Source of the DNA: a virus
IMG/VR virus record: IMGVR_UViG_3300034280_000607
Location: 1 to 64,000 of that record
Direction: 5' to 3' (one strand)
Length of the DNA: 64,000 nucleotides
The notes beneath the pieces were generated by a model that was given only the letters and a program-made list of their open reading frames with translations, did no database searches and had not been told where the DNA came from. Position 1 is the stretch's first letter. Each line of letters starts with the position of its first letter. This document shows, piece after piece, positions 36,075 through 45,097 of the stretch. Made by a program: the position numbers and the translations under genes.

Positions 36075-38591
36075 TTATTTTAAACTTTCTACAAGTTGTA
36101 CAGCTTTATCTGGGTATTGTCCCAGATTTCCTATTTGAGTCACAAGCTGTAAAGGATCAGACATACTGCCAAGCAATGGAGTTTTGTAGTTATTTCCATC
36201 ATATAAAAAATACTCATAGTTTACTGACTTAGTACCGTCAGTACCAGGATATTCTCGGGTAATTCTTTTCCACTGAAAATCATAAGGAAGATTACCAATT
36301 TTAAAAGGAGGGCTTTCTAAAATATGAACACCGTTTCCTAAATTCTTTCCTTTAAGTGGAGTGACTGCAGCCTCGTAAATAGCCTGTTGGGTAGGAGAAA
36401 AAGTAGATAGTATGTTCATCCCTTTCATACCCTTTACATAAAACAGATCATTTGTCTCGTCATAAACAACATTTGCTCTTCCTTTAGTAAGATTAAGAAC
36501 TTCATCCCTAGACATTTTGTCCGGAGCACTCACAGCCAGGCTACCACTGAGAAGATCAACCCCACGTATTGTCATATTCTTACCAAAGATCTGGTTAACA
36601 TCACCTTGTCTATCTTTAAAAAAGTTAGAGTTGGCATCAAACAAAGCAAGACTGTTATTATTAATAACATCAGATGAATATATATTATTACGTGTATTTT
36701 TTATATTTTTAAATTCTTTTGATTCATATAAATTACGAATGCTTTTAACAGCATTAACAACTGCAGGATTCTTATCTGTAAGTGGAACCTCTATACCATT
36801 AACATTAATGGATTCAGTACCTGAAGAATAAACACTCATACCTGGACCACTGAATGTGCTACCTCCACCTACACTGTTAAAAGTTATAGAACCGGACAAC
36901 ATACCATCAAAAAGTTCTTTATTAGTTATTTTTATAGACTTACCATTTTTACTAAAAACAAGATCTTTTCCATTATTAATAGCACTAATTTTTTTATCTA
37001 GTACATCATAATCAGTTCCAGCTTGCTTTTTAACTTCAGCATTTAATTGGTTCTTAGCATTTTCTAAAGCTGTAAGTTTCATCTGAGCTGGAGAAACAGC
37101 ACTTTGCCATTGCTGAAAAGCCTGAAGGTCAGCCAACACTGCAGTTTCTACTGGTTTTTTGGTATCACGGTAACGATAACCAATAAGTTGGTTATTTTTG
37201 ATTACCGGTTCCATATTACTTGTAAGTGAAGAATACTTATCTACAAAAGCTTTTACAGTGTTGGCATCTGTACCTTGACCTGTAGTAGCTAAACGAGAAA
37301 CAATTAACTGGTCTGCAGCAGATATTTGTTCTCTGGCTGCAAGAATATCCTTCTCTACTCCAGAAACACCATAAGATGTAATGTTAGATGTTTTTAGCAC
37401 TACACTATTACCAGAAAGTGCACCGCCTGTAATAGTTGTACCAGCTCTTTTGAGCTCATCTTCTTTCATCATTTTTTTCCACTGAAAATCCTGTTCATTT
37501 TTTTGACGAGCCCACTGCTGCTGATTAGAAAAAATTGTCTTCCATATCTCACTGGCCTGTACATCATACTTCTCATCATGACGTTCTGCAGCTTTACCAA
37601 ACTGATCTATCTTTTCTGAGTAGTAAAGATCCGATGCCACCTTATCTTTTATTCTATTTAAAGTTTTAGGATCTGCAGAAGTAAGAGCAGATACACTATT
37701 ATTAATATCCTCAATACGATTATTATAATAATCCATTGCAGATTGTACCTGTTTCTTTTCATCATCAGTTTTAGCCAGCTTCATCTGCCCATCATAATAC
37801 TTAAGCTGGGTAGTAAAAGACTTAATCTGACTACTAGCTTTATCAGTATAAGCTGTAATAAGAGCATTAGGAGAAGAACCATATTTTACAATACCCTCTA
37901 TTTCAATCTGTCTTTTTTCTTCTGGTGTAAGTAAACTTTCTAAGTAACGTTTAAACTCCTCTGAATTTACATCTGTAGTTTCCTTTGTTACAATCCACTG
38001 ACCATTAAGATTTTGTGGTAAAGGCTTTTTAACAGTTGGCTTAAACTTTTCATAAGCCATCTCAAACTTAGCTGCATAATTCTTATATGGAGAAAAGTAA
38101 CGTTTTTCTGCCATATAATTTCCTACTGATTCAGGAGTATCTCGGGCAAATGCGTTACGCTGCATTCTGACATAGTCAAGATTGTCTTGACTAAACTCTT
38201 TACCACCATCTTTAAGTCTATAACTTTCTGCTATAGCTTCCTGCTGATCCATGTGTGCAGTGAATGCCATATCCATTAATACTTCTCTATTTTGCACAAA
38301 AGGTTCAAAGACACGTCTAGCTGCTTCAACATTTTGTTGCTGAGAAAGATCCATTGCAGATATGTCTTTAAGATTCTTTTTTGCTTGAGATAGGAATTTA
38401 TCTCTAACATCAAGATTGTATGGATTAGTAACATTTCTGTTTATAAAGTTGTAGTTACTACTAACTTGTGCAAAACCTTGATCATACATAGATTGTCTTC
38501 TTCTTAACATTGTGTCAAGAAAAGAAAAATTTGGTGCATATCCAGCACTTTCAGGTAAAACATCCGTTATATTTGGTAAATAAGTTGCCAT
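36075..38591 (-). CDS. Large virion protein, unknown
   Basis: The 838-aa product begins MATYLPNITDVLPES and is mainly helical and polar in its first 450 residues (LRRRQSMYDQGFAQ, coiled-coil-like DEKKQVQSAMDYYNNRIED), then more beta-like (GSITFNSVGGGSTFSGPG). No enzyme motif or membrane span is visible. It starts after a 12-bp palindromic hairpin and lies directly upstream of the 1989-aa ejection-type gene. In crAss-like genomes the genes between the tail stabilization protein and the RNA polymerase encode virion cargo or tail proteins, so that is the likely class. Confidence 0.65.
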   Translation of the reverse strand: MATYLPNITDVLPESAGYAPNFSFLDTMLRRRQSMYDQGFAQVSSNYNFINRNVTNPYNLDVRDKFLSQAKKNLKDISAMDLSQQQNVEAARRVFEPFVQNREVLMDMAFTAHMDQQEAIAESYRLKDGGKEFSQDNLDYVRMQRNAFARDTPESVGNYMAEKRYFSPYKNYAAKFEMAYEKFKPTVKKPLPQNLNGQWIVTKETTDVNSEEFKRYLESLLTPEEKRQIEIEGIVKYGSSPNALITAYTDKASSQIKSFTTQLKYYDGQMKLAKTDDEKKQVQSAMDYYNNRIEDINNSVSALTSADPKTLNRIKDKVASDLYYSEKIDQFGKAAERHDEKYDVQASEIWKTIFSNQQQWARQKNEQDFQWKKMMKEDELKRAGTTITGGALSGNSVVLKTSNITSYGVSGVEKDILAAREQISAADQLIVSRLATTGQGTDANTVKAFVDKYSSLTSNMEPVIKNNQLIGYRYRDTKKPVETAVLADLQAFQQWQSAVSPAQMKLTALENAKNQLNAEVKKQAGTDYDVLDKKISAINNGKDLVFSKNGKSIKITNKELFDGMLSGSITFNSVGGGSTFSGPGMSVYSSGTESINVNGIEVPLTDKNPAVVNAVKSIRNLYESKEFKNIKNTRNNIYSSDVINNNSLALFDANSNFFKDRQGDVNQIFGKNMTIRGVDLLSGSLAVSAPDKMSRDEVLNLTKGRANVVYDETNDLFYVKGMKGMNILSTFSPTQQAIYEAAVTPLKGKNLGNGVHILESPPFKIGNLPYDFQWKRITREYPGTDGTKSVNYEYFLYDGNNYKTPLLGSMSDPLQLVTQIGNLGQYPDKAVQLVESLK

Positions 38592-38620
38592 ACTCTACAA
38601 TAATAATATAAGATAAAATC

Positions 38621-38646
38621 TTATAAGTTTAAAATTAAACTTATAA
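38621..38646 (-). terminator. Perfect palindromic hairpin between virion genes
   Basis: TTATAAGTTTAA, AA, then TTAAACTTATAA is a perfect 12-bp inverted repeat just after the stop of the 953-aa gene (minus strand). The stem is almost all A-T with only a 2-base centre, so it may be a weak terminator, an RNA-processing site or a protein-binding palindrome. Confidence 0.45.
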
Positions 38647-38649
38647 TGT

Positions 38650-41511
38650 TTAAAAAGGATAAACATCTGAGCCAATTAATCCACCCATTTTTCTATTAAG
38701 CATATTTAATCCACCTATGTTATTCATATTAAAAGGTGTTAAATAATTATCAGGTACTCCTCTTCTAGAAAATGTTGCTCTATCAGGATAACCATCCATA
38801 TCATTATCCATATAAGAAGTAGTTCCTCTTCCACCTGAAAAAACTTGATCAGCCTTTCGTTCAGCAAGTGACTCACTATAACCTTCTTGCATAAACTTAT
38901 TCTTTAAATCACGAAAAGAATTAGTAGCTGCATCTGCACTTTGACTGCCTTGTTTGCCTAAATTATATCCTCTTTTAGTAAAATAGGACTTACCTGTAAA
39001 AGGATCAATTCTATACATAGGATTTACAGCATTGATTAAACCTAAGTTCATTCTATTATTAAAAGCCATAGCAAACTTATCACCTATATTAGTTCTATAT
39101 TTAGCCAACGCATTATCAAACTGTTGATTAGAAATAACTCCAGCATCATAAAGATCATTAGCTCTTTGCATAGCTAATAGATTTTCTTTACCCAAAATAT
39201 CAGCATTAATACCCGCAAACTGATTAGCTACACCTACATTTTGGTTTTGAACTCTACCTATAGTGTTAGCAACTCCTTCACCTAAACTTCCTTGAAGTTT
39301 GGAAACATTTGCCATATATGCTTGTGGATTACCTATTAAAGCAGCACTTTGTGCAAACATATTGGCGGCTTCATTTTGTGCAGCTATTTCTCTATTAGGG
39401 TCATAGAAAGTAGGTTTAACTTTTGGTAAATTTACTGGTGCCTTATATGGAAGATATTTTTTTGGTTTGTTTATAGCAGCAATTCCTAAATTAATAACAT
39501 CTGGAAGCATATAACCAAAAGGAGGTTCTTCATTATTGTATAAAGGTTTTTCTCCAGGAGGAGTATAAGAAGGTTTATCTTTAGCAGTAGATTGACAACT
39601 TGCAGCAGCTTCTTCCTTTGTAGAAAATGCACCTGCTGCAGATCTTGCTTGTTCATCTTTAAAAGAAGACGATACTATAACAGGTGAGTTTGAATTATCT
39701 AAACCTTGACATATAAAACCTAATACAGGTTGTGAAGTAACTGCTGTAGCTTGAGTAGGTTCAATATCAGGTGCACTAAAGGTGTATTCACCAAATTTAT
39801 CATCATAAGCTCTAAAACTATTTTTTTCAGAAAAGTATGGTTTCATCCCTTTTTTTACACGTTCAGCATCATACCATCTTTGAAATTTCTGAGTCGCTCT
39901 TTTCACTCTAGGATTCCATCCTGGATTTTCTGAAATAAACTTTTTTTGACGTTTTACAAAGTCAGCCATGTTCTCTACACTGGTCCAATCTTCATCACCA
40001 TATACACCGGTTTTACCTTTTATAGTATTCTGCATAGAAGGTAAAGTAAATCTTTGAGCATCATTAGCAAGATCTCTAGCATTAATAGGAATATTTACAG
40101 TGTATTTTTGTTTTAAATATTCTTCAAGAAGCTTTCTTTGTTCATCATCCCAAACAGGCACGCGATTATTAGAAACAGTACTTGAACCTTTACTTCCTTG
40201 AAACTTTGGAAGAGCACCTCCATATTTGGCTTGATCTAATCCAGCTTCATTCTCATCTTCTAAAAGACCTTGTGACACAGAAGGCACACCTTGTGGAAAT
40301 CCTTTCATAGATTCTTGAACCATTGCTAAATATTCTAATTTCTTTTGATAGTTTTCTATCATTCTATTAGCAGTGTTTAATAAAATATCATCACTTGTAG
40401 GATCTTCTAAAATTGCTATATATTTATTTACATCATATTTTTTAGCAATTTCAGCAGGTGTATAACCACCTTTTTTTTCTGGCATTCCAAAATAACTAAG
40501 TATTTCAGGATCTTTGATTTTCATTTTCTGTGTGTCAGAAAAAATAAAGGTTCCTTCAGGTACATTAAGAGGCACACCGCCTTTTGAATGTCTTGGACCT
40601 ACAATTTTTTTATGAAGTTTTTTACCATCGTTATTTAGATCACCATAAATAGTTTCACCACCTTCAGCTTCAATATTAGCTTCATTTCTAGGTACAGCAG
40701 ATATAGTATTACTATATGATTCTGATTTTGTAGAAGGCATGTCAGTATATATATCACGAGATCCTAGATCAAGTCCACTTCCTGACTGACCACCGTATGC
40801 CATTGAAGGCTGTTTTGTAATACGTATTTTCATAATTTCTTGATTTTCACCTCCATATTGAGCAAACATTCCTTTATTAACAACATAGTCATTAGGTCTA
40901 AATTCTCCAAAACGAGATCCTGTAGTTACATAATCTCCATCAGATCCTTCTACAGCATTAAAAAGAGCATCTGAGTTCATTTGATTTCTTTTCCATTTTG
41001 AAAAGTCAGTATCTCTTTTTTTACGATTAATATCATCCATAATAGAAGAACCTAAAATAGAAGCACCTTTAATTACATCACCTAGTTTTTGAAAATCAGC
41101 TATGTAATTACGTTTAACATCAGGTTTTGGTATTTTAAAATCTGAAATGGTAGGTGCATCATTTGCTGTTTTATAAAACGTTTTAGATTCACCAAAGTTT
41201 CCAAATTGTTCTTTACTACCATCTGCATTAACAACTTCATATCTAGGAGTTGGTGCAACTCCTGTGTTAAAGTTTTTCCATACATAAGATCCTCCCATAT
41301 CAGGAAGAGGTCCTTTATTCTCTTTGTCAGTGGCAGGGATAGATGTACTAGCATTTGGCACAGTACCCATGTCAAAACCTTTATATGGCCATATATCATT
41401 AGACCAATTAGAAGCTGTTGGTAAATTAAAGTTACCAACTGAATTAGGAGGATATTGACTATTTTGCCACTGTGCTTTAGGCAATCCTTTTTTAGTAATA
41501 CGTATTTTCAT
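38650..41511 (-). CDS. Large virion protein with duplicated MKIRITK start
   Basis: The 953-aa product begins MKIRITKKGLPKAQW, and the same MKIRITK reappears in frame at residue 227 after MFAQYGGENQEI, as if two proteins had fused. The segment about 285-330 (EGGETIYGDLNNDGKKLHKK, GPRHSKGGVPLNVPEGTFIFSD) with PEILSYFGMPEKKGGYTPAE recurs, to my recollection, in crAss-like virion proteins. Several YGG/KGG/MGG tripeptides are scattered through it. The C-terminal third is helical, Ala/Asn-rich. It lies 4 bases after the 1193-aa gene. Probably a cargo or tail-associated structural protein; enzyme motifs were not seen. Confidence 0.68.
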   Translation of the reverse strand: MKIRITKKGLPKAQWQNSQYPPNSVGNFNLPTASNWSNDIWPYKGFDMGTVPNASTSIPATDKENKGPLPDMGGSYVWKNFNTGVAPTPRYEVVNADGSKEQFGNFGESKTFYKTANDAPTISDFKIPKPDVKRNYIADFQKLGDVIKGASILGSSIMDDINRKKRDTDFSKWKRNQMNSDALFNAVEGSDGDYVTTGSRFGEFRPNDYVVNKGMFAQYGGENQEIMKIRITKQPSMAYGGQSGSGLDLGSRDIYTDMPSTKSESYSNTISAVPRNEANIEAEGGETIYGDLNNDGKKLHKKIVGPRHSKGGVPLNVPEGTFIFSDTQKMKIKDPEILSYFGMPEKKGGYTPAEIAKKYDVNKYIAILEDPTSDDILLNTANRMIENYQKKLEYLAMVQESMKGFPQGVPSVSQGLLEDENEAGLDQAKYGGALPKFQGSKGSSTVSNNRVPVWDDEQRKLLEEYLKQKYTVNIPINARDLANDAQRFTLPSMQNTIKGKTGVYGDEDWTSVENMADFVKRQKKFISENPGWNPRVKRATQKFQRWYDAERVKKGMKPYFSEKNSFRAYDDKFGEYTFSAPDIEPTQATAVTSQPVLGFICQGLDNSNSPVIVSSSFKDEQARSAAGAFSTKEEAAASCQSTAKDKPSYTPPGEKPLYNNEEPPFGYMLPDVINLGIAAINKPKKYLPYKAPVNLPKVKPTFYDPNREIAAQNEAANMFAQSAALIGNPQAYMANVSKLQGSLGEGVANTIGRVQNQNVGVANQFAGINADILGKENLLAMQRANDLYDAGVISNQQFDNALAKYRTNIGDKFAMAFNNRMNLGLINAVNPMYRIDPFTGKSYFTKRGYNLGKQGSQSADAATNSFRDLKNKFMQEGYSESLAERKADQVFSGGRGTTSYMDNDMDGYPDRATFSRRGVPDNYLTPFNMNNIGGLNMLNRKMGGLIGSDVYPF

Positions 41512-41515
41512 AATA

Positions 41516-44500
41516 TTAAATTATTTCAAATTCATAACCTTGTTGACGTAACATCTCAGCTTGTTCAGGTGTCACTTCCATTTCTGCACCATTTACTAAA
41601 CCTCCAGTTTGATAATTAGATCTTTCATACAAATCATTTATATTTGCTTGTGCTCTTTTATTAAACTTATTCCAAGGCATTGTTGTACCTGGTTTCATTT
41701 TAGTACCTATTCCCATTATAATCTCTTCTTCTTCAGCGGCATCTTGCAAAAGCTTAGCCAACTTTTTATCTGTTTTAGCAGCTTGAGCTAATTTATTCAT
41801 ATCATATTTATATTGTGCCGCAACTTTTCTAACAGAAGGCATAAATTTATTAGCTCCACTAAACAAGTTTTCTAATGTAAGTTCTTCAAACATAGGATTA
41901 CCTATATTTCTAGACATAGGATTTAAAGACTTCATACGTATCAATCTACCAAATGCAGGAAGTTTATTAACTAATCTATTTGCATATGGTATCATTGATG
42001 CTCCAGTTATCAAAGCATCACGAGCATCTCCTTTACCTGTTAAAATTTTTCCAGAACTTGATGCAAATGCTAAAGCAGGTTCTGCAATTAAATTATTAAA
42101 AGCCCATGCTCCAATAGCACCTAATGGATTATTAGGATTATCTCTTAATGACATAGCAGCAGCATCAGATCCATACGCTCCTGTATTCAATTTATTCTGC
42201 ATAACCTCAAACATGTTTGGCTTATAATCATCAGCTTTATCAACAATCATGTTTGCATTTGGATTAGCTGATTTGTATACATTTGTAGCATATGTAAAAA
42301 AATCATTATTTGCTTCTTTATCAGAAGGATTTACAGAAGGATTTGCAGAAGAACTTCTAGATTTTTTACTAGGAAAACTTTTAAATTCTTTAGTATATGG
42401 CTTACTTGAAAGCATACTTAAAAGTTGCATATTTTGATCAGATGTTCCTATGTAGTTTTTAATTCCTTTTTCAGAAGCAATTTGTTTACGTGTATTAAAA
42501 TCAGAAGCAAGTCCCATGCTATTTAAATAATCAACTATACTTACACCTTTATAATTATTTGATTTTTTAGAAGGCTTTTCTTGAACAGGAAGTCTAACAT
42601 CTAATGGTCTACCCTGAAAACTTTGAGGTGCTGGATATAATTCAGATAGAGAAGGATCAGACGTATATAAATCCATATTATCTACTCCAGATTGTTGATA
42701 AGCAAGTAAAGCTTGTCTCCAAGAATTATAATCTGGATAATCCTCTAATTGAGGTTGACCACCATTTTGATAGAATGCATTACCACTAAATGTAGACCCA
42801 CCCTTTTTATATTCTCCTTTACGTATTTTTTTCCATCTATCTTTTTGATATTCATCTAAACGTTGTAATTCTAATTGAGCCCCTGTAAGACTCTGATTAC
42901 CATATGTAGGAAATAACTCACTATTTGGTGTTAATCCTATTTTTTCACCTGCTCGTGCTATTTTACTGTACACATATGCTGGCATATCAACATTTAGTTT
43001 ATCCCACATAAGTTTAGGACTAGATTTAATAATGTTCCAAAGTTGTTCTTCTGAACTGGGATAATCACTTCCAGGATAAAAAGCAGAAATTGGTTTAGAT
43101 GCTACATATGTATTATCAACAAGTGCTTTATTTCCACCTTTTTGCATTTCCACCAGACCACCTTCTTGCCAAGTCTTTCTAGCAAACGCTCTAAAGAAAG
43201 GGTTATTCTCTAAGTTCTTTTTATGACGAGCATAGAAAGCTGCTTTACGTTTTGGGTCTTTAGGATGCTGACCTAACTTAGAATCACCAAAGTATTTAAC
43301 AGTTCCATCAGGACCAGTCACTTTATGTGTTTTACCTTTACGATCATTACTTCTTGTAACAACGTATCCACCGTTAGCCATCATATCTTCCATATCCTCT
43401 TCTTCCATTTCTTCTCCATCACCTTGAGCTTCAGGGTTATACATCATATAATTAGTAATAGCATCAGCTGAATCATCCATAACTGCAAGTTTAGAAGCAA
43501 TCCATGGATCTAAGTTTTTATCAGGAGATATAAACTGACGAAGCTTGTTCATCTTATCTGAAACAGCCATCATTTGACCTAGTGCCATGCCACCATTAGG
43601 TTCACCACCTTCTTCCATCATTGGATTATAATATCCACCATATCCCATGTTAGATAATATTTTAGCCTGTACATATTCAGGTAAGGCTTCAAATCCTGGG
43701 TTGTTTGTTCCTCCGTATTTCATTTCTTTAGATTTTATTTTATGTTCTTGTTTTAGCATTTCTTTAGTAGGTTTCTTACCTGAGCCTTTATTAGCTCTAA
43801 TGTTATCCCAGAGTCCTCTCTTAGAATAACTACCATCTTTGCGTTTAATCATTTCTCCACCATTTTTCATTATAGGATATTCATCTACATAAGATGCACC
43901 ACTAAAATTATAGTCTTGTCCTGGATACATCATTTGTTTTTCACCATTAGAACCTACACCTAGTACAGGATAGGGTACACCTTGCATAGTTATATTAGGA
44001 CTAGATATACGAGTTACTTTACCTGGATGTGCCCATTGTCCTCTATTGTCTTTTATTACACCACCATTTTTATTTTTTGATAGAAAAGACTTAAAACTCG
44101 AATGAATTGCAAGATCAGGAAACTTAATTTGATTTCTTTGTGCGTCAAAATATATGTTATCTAGTTCATTATCAACAAACATTTTTCTAAACTTTTCAAC
44201 ATCTAATTGATTTTTATAATCTAATCCATGATTTTTCATAACACCTCTCATCTCATTACCAAAGCTTTTCCAGTCAGAATTTAAAAACCAACCATCAATA
44301 GGATATAAATCTTTACTATTAGCTATGAGTTCTTTTGCTTCATTTCTTATTCTAGGGTCAATATCATATCTTGGTAATCCATAAAATTCTCTTTGCTGTT
44401 TATAAGAGAGCCCACTGAGATAGTCTTTTAATTCGTCATCTGTTAACTTATCTAAAAATCTTTTTTTAATATCACCTTCAGCTCCTAAATCTCCAAATCC

Positions 44501-45097
44501 TTCTCCAAGATTATAATATTTATTTCCACCACGTTGTGTGTATATTCCTAAATCATCTACCCCTTTGTTTGCCAAAGAATTGTATTTCAAAGAATTCTTT
44601 AAAGCTGTATTCTCTAAAGCATATTTACCTGCGGTTTTTAATCCTTTACCAACAAGCCCTGCTCCAGAAACAAGCATTTCAGCTTCAAATCCAGGAACAA
44701 CAATATTATCCCATGTTCTTGCAGCTAGCTTACTATCTGCCATATCACCAAGAAGCCCTTGTGTATAATTACCTTGTTCATCAGAATATCCTCCATGCGT
44801 AGCTGCATATTGTTTAGCAAACTTATATCTTCTGGCTTCATCTAAATCTTTAACAGGAGTGTATTGAGAAACAGAGGGTTGACTTTCAATAATTCTTCTA
44901 GCCCTTTCTTGTTCTTGTCTTTTAGCTGTTGCTTCAGCTAAAACTCTTCTTTGAGGACTATCATTCATTCTAGCTATCTGAGGATAGTAAGATTGCATAT
45001 CTCCTCTTGCTCTATTATTAGATTTGACTAATCCCATCTGAGCTTTAGGAAGCATAGACATGTAAAACTGTTGTAATATAGAATCTGATCTTTTCAT
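41516..45097 (-). CDS. Large virion protein with dispersed GG motifs and a DUF5754-like segment
   Basis: The 1193-aa product starts MKRSDSILQQFYMSMLPKAQ; the LPKAQ element is shared with the next gene's N-terminus. At about 575-645 there is a basic module (VTRSNDRKGKTHKVTGPDG, KYFGDSKLGQ, KAAFYARHKKNL) resembling small DUF5754-like units found in large phages and giant viruses. Repeated GG motifs occur (KNGGVIKDN, MKNGGEMIK, MKYGGTNNP, MANGGYVVT, WQEGGLVEM, YKKGGSTFS, YQTGGLVNG). Acidic linkers (EEMEEEDMEDMM) separate segments. Its first base overlaps the stop of the stabilization/muzzle-like gene. A virion cargo or tail role is inferred from its place. Confidence 0.65.
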   Translation of the reverse strand: MKRSDSILQQFYMSMLPKAQMGLVKSNNRARGDMQSYYPQIARMNDSPQRRVLAEATAKRQEQERARRIIESQPSVSQYTPVKDLDEARRYKFAKQYAATHGGYSDEQGNYTQGLLGDMADSKLAARTWDNIVVPGFEAEMLVSGAGLVGKGLKTAGKYALENTALKNSLKYNSLANKGVDDLGIYTQRGGNKYYNLGEGFGDLGAEGDIKKRFLDKLTDDELKDYLSGLSYKQQREFYGLPRYDIDPRIRNEAKELIANSKDLYPIDGWFLNSDWKSFGNEMRGVMKNHGLDYKNQLDVEKFRKMFVDNELDNIYFDAQRNQIKFPDLAIHSSFKSFLSKNKNGGVIKDNRGQWAHPGKVTRISSPNITMQGVPYPVLGVGSNGEKQMMYPGQDYNFSGASYVDEYPIMKNGGEMIKRKDGSYSKRGLWDNIRANKGSGKKPTKEMLKQEHKIKSKEMKYGGTNNPGFEALPEYVQAKILSNMGYGGYYNPMMEEGGEPNGGMALGQMMAVSDKMNKLRQFISPDKNLDPWIASKLAVMDDSADAITNYMMYNPEAQGDGEEMEEEDMEDMMANGGYVVTRSNDRKGKTHKVTGPDGTVKYFGDSKLGQHPKDPKRKAAFYARHKKNLENNPFFRAFARKTWQEGGLVEMQKGGNKALVDNTYVASKPISAFYPGSDYPSSEEQLWNIIKSSPKLMWDKLNVDMPAYVYSKIARAGEKIGLTPNSELFPTYGNQSLTGAQLELQRLDEYQKDRWKKIRKGEYKKGGSTFSGNAFYQNGGQPQLEDYPDYNSWRQALLAYQQSGVDNMDLYTSDPSLSELYPAPQSFQGRPLDVRLPVQEKPSKKSNNYKGVSIVDYLNSMGLASDFNTRKQIASEKGIKNYIGTSDQNMQLLSMLSSKPYTKEFKSFPSKKSRSSSANPSVNPSDKEANNDFFTYATNVYKSANPNANMIVDKADDYKPNMFEVMQNKLNTGAYGSDAAAMSLRDNPNNPLGAIGAWAFNNLIAEPALAFASSSGKILTGKGDARDALITGASMIPYANRLVNKLPAFGRLIRMKSLNPMSRNIGNPMFEELTLENLFSGANKFMPSVRKVAAQYKYDMNKLAQAAKTDKKLAKLLQDAAEEEEIIMGIGTKMKPGTTMPWNKFNKRAQANINDLYERSNYQTGGLVNGAEMEVTPEQAEMLRQQGYEFEII

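Noticed and set aside
41100-41438. Minus-strand 112-codon frame inside the 953-aa gene
   Set aside because: It overlaps the real frame on the same strand and has Leu/Met-rich shadow composition; no independent start signal.
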